Source: Larus michahellis (lineage: Eukaryota > Chordata > Aves > Charadriiformes > Laridae). Taken from it: a stretch of 64,000 bases of DNA. The notes below the pieces were generated by a model that saw only the letters and a program-made list of their open reading frames with translations, ran no database searches and had not been told where the DNA came from. The stretch is taken from NCBI RefSeq assembly GCF_964199755.1, contig NC_133898.1:31251985-31315984 (forward strand), read 5' to 3'. How positions within the stretch are numbered: position 1 is the first letter of the stretch; each line of letters starts with the position of its first letter. Made by a program: the position numbers and the translations under genes. Shown one piece after another: positions 37,403 to 48,300 of the stretch.

Positions 37403-37640
37403 TCACAGAATCACAGGACAGCTGAGGTGGGAAGGGGAGGTCTGGAGATTACCTCCTCCAATGTTCTGCTCACAGCAGGCTCAGCCAGAGCAGGCTGCTC
37501 AGGGCTGTGGTTCAGCTTGTTTCTGTGTGTCTCCAAGGATGGAGACTTCATAACCTTGCTGGAAAACCTGTTCTGGTATTTGATTACCCTGAGAGTTAAA
37601 AAAAAAAAAAAAAAAAAAGAAAAAAGTTTTTTTCTTGTGT
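37403..37640 (-). mobile_element. CR1 LINE 3' fragment, antisense, with internal A-tract expansion
   Basis: It starts with 'tcacagaatcacagg', continues with 'ggtctggagattacctcc' and 'ctccaaggatggagac', then 'cataaccttgctggaaaacctgttctgg'. This is the reverse complement of the CR1 3' UTR. The usual short 'cagtaaaaaagttttt' section has become a 21-base A run (37598-37618) followed by AAAAAGTTTTTTTC. Confidence 0.75.
37598..37618 (+). repeat. 21-base A tract inside a CR1 copy
   Basis: A pure A run interrupted only at its end by GAAAAAAG. It appears to have grown from the short A run present in the CR1 reverse complement. Confidence 0.85.
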
Positions 37641-38171
37641 TTAAATAAGTTTGTTTGCTTGTTTGTTTTGATTTGTGCCCCTTGCCTCTTGTTCATTTAC
37701 TGGATAACACTGAGAAAAGTTTGGCTCAGTTTTCTTTACACCTTCCCACCGGCTACTTATACATGGGGATATGCCCCCATAGACCCAAGTGGAACCATCC
37801 TAGTGCTCTCAGCCTCTTGTATAACAGATACTCCAGTCCCTTCGTTGTCTTGATCATTATGGAGATCTGTATGAGGGAGAGCCTGAGGAATGATTTGATG
37901 TGGATCTGGTCAGGTACAGTAAGTTTGTTTGGCAAGAAGTAAAAGAGAGAGCAAAATGAATTAAGCCAAAAGTATATTAATAAATTTGAGTGATAAGTTT
38001 GATAACAGACTTTTTAAGGGAAGTTGAGAAAAAAACAGGGATGTGATGCGCAGTGATTGATTTGATGTAATTAGAAGATATTGTGAAGAAGAGATTGGAT
38101 AACTGAATGGAAGCCAGGGTACCAAGAGGCTTAGGAAATGCTGGTATCAGTTGATAATTCAACTGGTGGAT

Positions 38172-38345
38172 TAGCACCGGCTTCCCAGGGAAGTTGTGGA
38201 TGCCCCATCCCTGGAAGTGTTCAAGGCGAGGCTGGATGGGGCTTTGAGCAGCCTGGTCTAGTGGGAGGTGTCCCTGCCCATGGCAGGGGGGTCAGAACTG
38301 GATGATCTTTAAGGTCCCTTCCAACCCAAACCCTTCTATGATTTT
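38172..38345 (+). mobile_element. CR1 LINE 3' tail fragment, sense to BICRAL
   Basis: About 170 bp closely matching the last part of the copy at 29983-30370: 'gaagttgtggatgccccatcc', then 'ctagtgggaggtgtccctgcccatggcagg', ending 'aacccttctatgatttt'. The strong likeness between the two tails suggests the same CR1 subfamily. Confidence 0.9.
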
Positions 38346-39345
38346 ATTATAACAGAGATAATAAGGGAGGATAAAATGGTCCTGAGAGTTATGGACAGGG
38401 GAAAGGGAGAAGGTATAGTCTCAGATCACATTTTGAGAGTTATGGTGAACAGGAGAACCAGGATATGGAAACATAAGCTTCAGAGGAACAGCGATTAGAG
38501 GAAAGAGCGATGGAACATGTTTGGTCCAGGCAGCACCTGACTGAGTAGGCAGCGTTTAAGAGAGTTGGTGGTCGTGATGATGTGAGGCTAAAAAATTCAG
38601 TTTGGCTAATGCAAATTAATTCCTCACCTGTTGTTAAAAGGATTGTCAGAACTTTGTACTATTAATCACAAGTTCTTTTAAGTACTCTTCTGAGTATTGT
38701 TCAGGAGAAACTGGAAGTGGCCGTTGTCACTAGCGATAGCTAAGAAAAGTATGCTAGAAAATAGTGTTCTTTTTACTGCTTTGTAATGTCTTGGCTATAG
38801 TTTTGGTTCTAGCCTATAACAGCACTGCCATGATACTAGCCTAAATTTGTTTACCTTTTTGGTTGGTCAGTATTATAGCCACTAATTTGTAACAGTCTTT
38901 GTAGGTTCTATAGTGTTTGGTTATTCCCTCACTGGCATTAGCTGGGAGTAAATTCCTATAGTATCATTTTAATTGAAGTCTTGAGATAGCATGCAGTGTT
39001 GATTTACTTATGACTTTTTTTTTTAATTATAGAAGTTGTTTTTAATCAGTTTGGTTAATCATTGGTCTTTCTCCAATTTAAAATTCTAAAAAAAACCCCT
39101 AGATGGTAAAACATTAGATGGGATTTTGTATATTGTTATACGTGACTGAATTTGATTTTGAGATAAATCAGTGGACCGCTGTAGAAGGTGCAGGTTTATT
39201 TAAGAACTTTGTCAATAGTGGACATCTGTCAACTTCATAAATTGGTTAATAAAAAATTTTGAGATAGTCTAAATTCGTTTTATTGTTGAAAGCAATCTGT
39301 TGTCTGGTACATATCAAATATCCATCCTCTCCCTTTTTGTTCTAG

Positions 39346-39394
39346 TTGTCATGGATGATGACGACGATGAATCCTGTCTCCTTGATCTTATTGG
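39346..39394 (+). CDS. BICRAL: BICRAL coding exon 1 (ATG at 39351)
   Basis: The acceptor TTTTTGTTCTAG precedes five leader bases and the ATG. The exon encodes residues 1-15, an acidic run followed by CLLDLIG, and ends in phase 2 at ATTGG|GTAAGT. Confidence 0.93.
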
Positions 39395-42300
39395 GTAAGT
39401 TTTCCTTAAGCAATTCTTTCATAAAAGTTGGGAAAAATTGTGCAAAATCATCTTACAGAAGGTGATTCTATCTCAGTATTGTCTCACGACTAGGTGACTT
39501 GCAAATGAAATGAGTAGCTTTGCTTCGCTTCCTCCATGTGGAGATGAGTGTATCGCAAAGCCGTCAGTCCCAGTGTGTGCCAGCTGACAGTCCACTTCCT
39601 GGCCTTCTCCTCAAGAGAGGCTAAGGAATGAGTGTGCATGGAGGTTGGGTTCTCTTCTCAGCTAGTGGTAATGTCAGGTCAGTGTTGAAGGACGTTACTA
39701 GGGATGTTGTTACTAACTTCATTTTTTTGATTAAAAAAGTAAAGATCTCAATTTTTTGCGTAGTGGAACTAGATACTTTGTTAACGCTATGCTTGTATTT
39801 TAAAGGGAAAAGTAAAGGTGTTCTTAATTGTAAATACTTGATTTCTACTATTAACATGGATTTATGTAAAGACGTTAGAAAAATTGAGTTACTACCCAGT
39901 ACTGTTAAGTATTCACAACAAACGAATTTATCATCATTTTGCACAAAGATACTTGATTTTAAGAAAATTGGGGATTTTAACTGGTCCTCCCCCTCCCCCC
40001 CTCCCATCATTTCCATAATGGATTTATCTGGAGGTTTATAATTCCATATGGGAATCTCAAAAAATAATTAGGATATCTGAAGCATGGGCAAGATTTTTGT
40101 AGATTGTATATGTAACAAGTTACCTTTCTTTAGCTAACATTCATGTCAGTATTCAAGAACAGATAACATGGTATAGTGCATTTAAAACATAAGAAGAAAA
40201 TTGAGTATTTCATATATGATACTTTGTTCAAACTCTGCACGAAATTAGTGTGACATCGGTCTCGTGGCAGCTACTAAAAGATTGTCTCTGTTTCATACAA
40301 GAATTTTTTACTGTCTTAAATGTAGTAAATAAATAGGGCTTTTACCTTTCTCATGCACTCGAAGCTTCCAGCGAAACCAGTGAGAACTTTAACTTCTGAA
40401 AACCGGAAATATCACCACAGTGGCTACTGTAATTTGGGGGTGACTGTGGATGCTATAGCAAAAGCATTGCCAGTAATGGCTGACAGTTATATTCTGTGAA
40501 GTATACTGTGCAAGATAACTAACTGATGGTAGCCATATGAAAACACATCCTGCTTGGAACATAAAGGTGATAATTGACTGCATGGGACAATTAAGTGCTC
40601 TGTCATGAGCATGAATCATGAGGATCCTGGTACAGGCTCACAGGTGGTCCAGAAAATTAAGTGGTCTCCTTACAGATGAGTGTTTGTGTGAAAAATTACA
40701 ATGTTCTTCCTGCTGCTGGCAGCAGTTACTTTCTTAAGCATCTAGAAGAATGGAAGACAGCATTTTTTTCCATCTGATCTTTGATTTCGGTAAGTGTTTT
40801 CTAAAATTCCTTCCCTACTAAAGACAATATTTAAGGTGATGAAGTGTTCTTCATTTTTAATTTTGTTTTTCATGATTTAAAGCTGGTGAGCGTAATTAGT
40901 ATTAAATGGCCTGGTTATTTATCAGTAAAACTCATAAACAGGAGAGAGCTCTGTATGAGATCATGAGCTCTGCTCTCCTTAACTTGAAATTTAGTGTAAT
41001 CTACTATGAAAACGACATTTTCATTTGAAAATATGTGTAACTACTATGTTGTAACTGTAATTGTACTGTAAAGTGCCTGTCAGGTACTGTTTGTAAACAC
41101 GTGAATGCAGTTTTTTTTCAGTGAAAAAAAGAGGAATAGAGGTGTATTTGTGCTTTTAGAAGAGTAGTTGTAAACTGAAAGATCTTTAACTTGTTCCCTC
41201 TTTATTTTCTAGGAAGATCAAGAGAGGAGAGGTGTTTGTTTCAAATTAATATTTTTTACATGAGAATCTCCTGCTTCTCAAGAATGTTCTGTTATTACTT
41301 GTTAATCAATAAAGATGTTTTAAAGTCAGAAACCTCCGTGTCGTTTTACTCTTCATGCTAGTGGATGTGTTGGGAAATGCTGTATAATTGTTGTATTAAA
41401 ATAATCCCATTTAACATAACCTTCTAATGTTTTTTACCTGGTCTATATGTGCAGTTACATTAATATATTTTTGATTTGTTTGAATTTCCAACACTCGTTC
41501 TGTCAAACCACATTTTTAGTCTTGAGCTTTATTCAGTGGTAGTGCTAAGTTAATGAAATACACTAAAATTGTATTTCATAATATTTAATGAGTTATTTCT
41601 GTGGTTGGTTTCACTTGGAAAAGGCACCACTTTTTTCTCCCGAGTGAAGGGACTGTTACTCTGGAAAGCATAGGGTGTTTTTTTAACTTAAATTAAGGGT
41701 GGCAGAAAACATGTTAAAGATTCAGGTTAGTAAATACCCTCTTGACTTAGATATTAGGTAAACAGGCATTATAATTCATCTACTTGTTTTAGTTCTTGTG
41801 TTATTTGGTGGTAGTATTTTCCTTAGGTTGTGTGCTGTCATAAAATACTGTGTGTTGTAAGAGAATATGAGCAATACCCTCATAAAAGGAAGTAAAGTAG
41901 AATGCAATTAAAATTTTGTAATGAACATAATTTATTGCTTGAAATGTGTTGGTACAATGACAGCAAATACGATTAACATCTGAAAACTGTACTGATACAG
42001 GAACACAGATCCTCAGATGGTATAAACTTTCAGCTTTGCATTGGAGTCAGTGAAATAAATGTGTTTTTTACTATAAACCTGATTTATATGAATACAGTAT
42101 CTGGCTTAGTTAAATTAGCATCGTTAGTAGAAAGAGCTTCCTAGAAGTGGTAACCTTTTCTTTTCTTTTTTTTTTCCCTACCCTTAAGGGACCCACAGGC
42201 GCTGAATTATTTTCTACATGGACCTAGTAGTAAATCTGTAAGTAGAATTCCTGTGTATTAGACACACATAAGCTTCATTTAATGTATTATTTCTAAACGT

Positions 42301-45300
42301 GATTTTTTGTCCTTTACCAGAGCAATGAAGACTTGACTAATGCAGAATATTCTGTAGCCAACTCAAATTCAATTTTCGCCAACTCCAATGTAAGTGGTCA
42401 GGTGATAAATTATATTTGTATTGAATTGCATGCTTCTGTTATGGCTCTAGTTGGCTTTTATAAAACTGAACTACGTACATGTGGGTTTTGACCTTTTCCG
42501 TATGAAAATTCTGAATGCTAACATAGAACCACCTCATGCTGTTAATAGAAGTATTTCATTGGGTTTTCAGTGGGGAATTAATCCGAAGATACTGCACTGT
42601 TTGGCCATGTTTTGTAAATATATTAAACAGCTTGCTGCGCAGTGAAAATACTCTCCGGTGTAACTCTCTTCAGTAAACTGGACTTGTAATTTTAGTGATT
42701 GTAGATTTACTGCTCAAATGTAGACCTTAAAAGTTAGTCATTCATACATTTCCTCTGTGTGTTAGGGTAGATTTTTTTTAATTATTTCTAAGTAGATTCT
42801 GAGCTAGCAATTTTTTCAAATTAACGAATGGTGGATTTTTTGTTCTATCGACTGAATAGCTAGTTTGGGATCTTTCCTTCCTGTAGGGAAGTCACTTTAA
42901 ATTCATTAGGTGTTGCAAGTAGTCTTCAGTATTCTTTCTTGACCAGGAGTGTATTGCAGCCCTGGACCAAGTTTTACCCAATGAGGCCGTGGAATCCCCA
43001 TCCTTGGAGATACAGCCAAGGCTGATCTGCTGTAGTGCTGGCAATAGTCCTGCTTTGAGCAGAAGGTTGGGCTAGATGACTTCCAGACATCCCTTCTGAT
43101 CCATGATTCTTTGATTTCATTGGTGTGTTTTTTTAAAAAAATGAATTCTTCATCCCACAATTCAGTTATTTGAATACATAGGGTGGGGTTTCCTTGGTAA
43201 TTCCTCTTTCTGTTGTACTGTTCTCTTGACTCTGTCTGTTTGTCCTGTGTTCCTAAGGGGTATATGGATATGCTTGTAGGTTTTTAGGGACCTTAAATAA
43301 TTAGCATAAATAAATCCTGAAAACTGTCTATCTGTGTGTAGAGAACTAGTGACTTTTCTGTAGCCACAGTAGCGTGATGTGAAGTGTTTGCCCTATCCTT
43401 CCTCTTTCAATATAATTGTTGATAGATAGAAGAAAAATCCATTGAGTTGAGTTCTTTTTCCAGATAAACTGGTTGAGCTAATGGTGGGGGAGTGGGGTAC
43501 CAATAGTAATAAGGTGTGCCCAATTTTCAGCTAATTGGGAACAGTGGTTTCGATGGTACCAGGCTAGCTATCACCAGACAGCAGCTTCCTGTATGCAACA
43601 TGGCAGAGGTGCGTTTGCGGACTCATCCTGAGAAAAATGAGGTTATGGGGGTGAAAAGGATGGCATATGACATGCATTTGTCATAGTGTTAGACTTCCTA
43701 ATTGTTCTTTGTAGAGATTTTTCTGATAAGCATGAGTAGGTGGGCAGGAGTCAGGGGTGTATTGCTGGTGTATTTTCACAAAGAGAGATTTGGACTAATC
43801 TTGAGAGGGAGTGGGAGATTCTGGGCAAGGTGGGATTGTTGCATAGAGAGTAGCGGTTGGGAGAAACAAAAATATTTGGTGAAAGCCAAGAGAGCTTTCT
43901 GGTATATGAAACTGGGGGGGGGGCGGGGGCGGGTAATCTAGAAGGCAGGTGATCAGAGGAACAGGGATTTCTAGTGTGTATTCCTAGGATGGCTTACTGT
44001 GTTCTTATTCTCCAGGACTTGTTCCTCATGTGCTCTATTCTCATCCTTTTGTGTCTTCATAATGAATACCAATGCAGTCTTCCCCTCCCTCCCTCCATCA
44101 CGTGAGAGGCCTGTGCTGACCTAAGTGAAGCATGATTTGATTGCAAAGACAGCTTCTTATAGTGCATTGTGAAGGAACAAGTGGTATCTAAAATATAAAT
44201 AGATGGTTCCACAATTCCTGCTTATAACATAAGATATGTGAAAAGTTAAAGGCTTCTGAGGTTGTTGTCATTAAAATTTTTGCAGATACTGAAAGTTCTG
44301 TCTTTGTATGTATTCAGAATTGCTACCATGAAGTAGGATTGACTGTCTTGATGCCCGTCTCATGCCTTTCAGTGGCAGAGTTTACAAATTCAGTGGCAAG
44401 GGTTCAGTGCCTCAGCTGGTAAGCATGCTCAGCCAACACCTGACACAAACAAGATGAAATTTCCTGCTGACTGAAGGATGAGAAAGCAGTGTCCACTCTT
44501 CCCTCTCCCTCCCTTTCCCCCTTCTCCTCCGAGTTGAGTGATTGCATATCACCTCAACTGATTTCAGGTTGGTTTCCTTGGAACGGTCGTCAGTCTCTGT
44601 TATAACCCTCATGAGAGAGTTCCTTAGCCATTGCCCTATTACGTGGCTTGTACTTGGTGACTGCTTCCACCTTCCCATTAGAGTAGAGTAGAATGAGAGC
44701 AGAGTATTCATGGGGTCAGCGAGAATAAGACTGTTATTGGTAAGCAGATTCATGAAGTTGCAGAGGCACTAATTTCTTGTTGGAGTTAGTATGGTGTTCT
44801 GCGTGGCTGTCCTGAATCTGGGCAGCAGTGATTCAGATGTTAACTTGGAAGGTCCCTAGTTCCAGCTTATGCACATAAAATTGTTTTTGGATGTTAAACA
44901 GTCCTGGGAGCAGGGAATGAAACTTAGGATTCTTCTTTCCAGTGGGAGAGTTTCAAGTTATTAGTCGTGATTGCATGTAATATTATTATTTATTATTACA
45001 ATTGCTATTACTAGTAGTTATATTGTTAATACTAACTGAAATAGCATTAACGGGAGCCCTCCAAGTTACACAGCCGTGAAAGATTTCTGATTGGTCATTG
45101 TCACTGGACACAAGTTACAGATGCAATAGGGAATTCTGCACAAGAACCTGACAGTTACGAGTCCTAGTAACAGCCTAGTTAGTGACTCCTTTTTGCTCTG
45201 CCTGGTGGTAGCTAGGTACAGTTGAGAACGCGATTTGTAGTTGTAGGTGTTCACGAGGTGCAGACATAAAGACATTTAAATACTAGTTTAATTCCCTCTA

Positions 45301-48300
45301 TTAACATTAAATGTAAAGTTTTTATTGTAATCTTATAATTGTATTTTGAAAATATTTTACTGAGAACAACCTCATAATATTTTAAAACATGATGGAAGTT
45401 TCATAAACTACACAGGCCGATTCAGAAACAGATTGGGCTAAAATTCTGAATAAATACGCTTGTGGAACTGAAGTTAGGGTCGGAACATTCTTGCATGTGA
45501 TAATTATGTCTTGCAGCATATTCACACTGTTTATATGAGGTGAAAACGAGCGTCTCTGACTTTCAAGGAGTGAAGGCTCAGAGTTTGAAGGTGACTGATA
45601 ATTTCACGCCCACATCCTGACCTAAAAAGAAACTGCATGTTGTCTTTGAATAGTTGAGATACAATTTTGCAATTTAGAAAGGTGTATTCTGTCGAACTTA
45701 AAACTGTTACAAGTTATTATTGTGTGTTTAAATTTGTCGTTCCACCTGTAGAAACCTGATACTATTGTTATGTAGTTTCTGGACATAGTTTTGTTGTAGG
45801 AAAACGTTATTGACAGTAGGCCAGAGTGAAGTAGGTTCTGCTTTTCCTTATCACAGTATTTATGGATGTAGATTAAAAGGATTTTTCCATTCAAGGTGCC
45901 ACTTAATACTTGCTGTAGTTTCAATGTTTCTAGTTCTCCATAATCTTTTTACTAGCATAAACCACAGAGTCTGTAGCATTGGTTTTGTCAGTGCTTTATT
46001 TCTAAAATTTTTTTTAAACAAAGTATCAATGTAATTCCTTAATGTTATAAAATGGTCACTAGTTTGCACTGTATGACTAAAGAAATATTGGTACAATTTT
46101 GGAGATGGATTTTATTTGAGAGAGGAGGTCAGTGAAAGAGCAGCTTTCTCCTGCCTTTTCCCTGCTACTACTGTTGCTGCTGAAACCTTGCCCCAGATTG
46201 AGTTACAGTGGAGGTCTTTTCACTCCTCCTTTCTTTTATCCTTTTATCCATACAGTGCTCAGCTTGAAGAAGGGAAAATGGTACTTTTGGAGCATGTCAC
46301 ATCCTCTTGAAACCGTGCAGCTGCAGAGCTGAGTGCCGTGGAATTGGGAGATTAGAGAAGTGAGAGTAGTCTCTCCAGCAGTTTGATACAAGGGCATGAG
46401 TGGGATCTAGGTGACGCACATGTTTATGCTGGCCCACTGTATGGGATGAACATCACCTTATATGCCTAGTAGGCAAAGAACATAGTTTTGCAAAGAAAGT
46501 TTGCTTGCAGGGAGAAAAAGCTTAATGAGGAAACAAGGTAGAGCTTGGAATTTCTGAAAATGATTTATTTCTTGTTTTGCATTTCAGAACACTGATCCTA
46601 AGTCGTCTGTAAAAGGTGTGAGCGGTCAGCTTGGAGAGGGGCCTAGTGATGGACTGCAGCTGTCCAGTAGCCTTCAGTTTCTTGAAGATGAACTTGTATC
46701 TTCTCCTTTACCTGATCTTACTGAGGATCAGCCTTTTGATATTCTTCAGAAGTCCTTGCAGGAGGCCAATATTACTGAACAGACTTTGGCAGAAGAGGCA
46801 TATTTGGATGCCAGTGTAGGTTCTAGCCAACAGTTTGCACAAGCTCAGCTTCATCCTTCTTCATCAGCATCCTTTACTCAGGCTTCTAATGTTTCTAATT
46901 ACTCAGGTCAGACGTTGCAACCTATAGGAGTTACTCAAGTGGTACAGCAACCTGTTGGAGCATCTTTTGCAAGCAATACAGTCGGTGTGCAACATGGCTT
47001 TATGCAACATGTCGGAATTAGTGTTCCCAGCCAGCATTTGTCTAATAGCAGCCAGATTAGTGGTTCTGGGCAGATACAGCTAATTGGTTCATTTAGTAAT
47101 CAACCTTCCATGATGACCATTAATAACCTTGATGGATCTCAGATTATCCTGAAAGGCAATGGTCAACAAACACCTGCAAACATGAGTAGTGGCCTCTTGG
47201 TTCATAGACAAACTCCAAATGGTAACTCACTGTTTGGTAACTCAAATTCAAGTCCAGTAGCACAACCTGTAACCGTTCCATTTAACAGCACAAATTTTCA
47301 GACGTCATTGCCTGTCCATAATATCATCATTCAAAGGGGTTTGGCACCAAACTCTAACAAAGTTCCCATTAATATCCAACCAAAGCCTATCCAGATGGGT
47401 CAGCAGACCGGTTACAATGTGAATAACTTGGGAATACAGCAACATCATGTACAGCAAGGGATTCCGTTTGCCTCTGCCAGCTCACCTCAGAGTTCAGTAG
47501 TTGGTCCTCATATGTCTGTTAATATTGTTAATCAACAAAATACAAGAAAATCAGTTACACCTCAGACAGTTAGCAATGCTGGAGGTAGTATTGTTATCCA
47601 TTCTCCTATGGGACAGCCTCATGCACCTCAAAACCAGTTTCTCATACCTACAAGTTTGTCTGTTAATTCTAATTCAGTTCATCATGTCCAGGCCATAAAT
47701 GGACAACTTCTTCAGACTCAGCCTTCCCAGCTGGTTCCTAGCCAAGTGTCTGCTGAGCACGTAATGCTCAACAGGAACTCTACAAACATGCTAAGAGCCA
47801 ACCAGTCGTATTCAGGACAGATGCTGAATAATCAGAACACAGCTGTTCAGCTTGTTTCTGGCCAGACATTCACAGCTCCTGGAAACCAAGTTATAGTAAA
47901 TCATGGAACTTCACAGATTGTTGGTGGACAGGTGCCACTGCAGCAGGCGTCACCAACAGTGTTGCATTTGTCACCCAGTCAAGCGAATGTTTCTCAAGGT
48001 AGATCGAGTTTTACTACGTTGTCACCTGGGCAGTCTACAGTCTCAAATATGTCAGCTTCTAATCGATTTGCTGTTGCAAGTTCTTCTGGTTCAGTACATC
48101 CTAGCTTGGGACCATCAGTTCAGTCTGTTGCATCTGGAGGAAACTTCACTGGAGATCAGCTCACACAGAACAGAACTCAAGCTTCTGTCAGTGCATCGCA
48201 TCGTCTTCCAGCATCCTCTTCCAAATCTGTCAGCACCTTTAGTCACACGTCAATTGGAGTAACACAACAACAGTTTGCCTTTGGTCAGGTACGAAAGTTG

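Noticed and set aside
38574..38665. Possible C/D box snoRNA (GTGATGA with a later CTGA-like string)
   Set aside because: There is no terminal stem, and neither box pair is well placed. One heptamer match is expected by chance.
46631..48262. Other-frame ORFs inside BICRAL exon 4
   Set aside because: They are shadows of the real frame, whose splice phases and protein match the BICRAL family.
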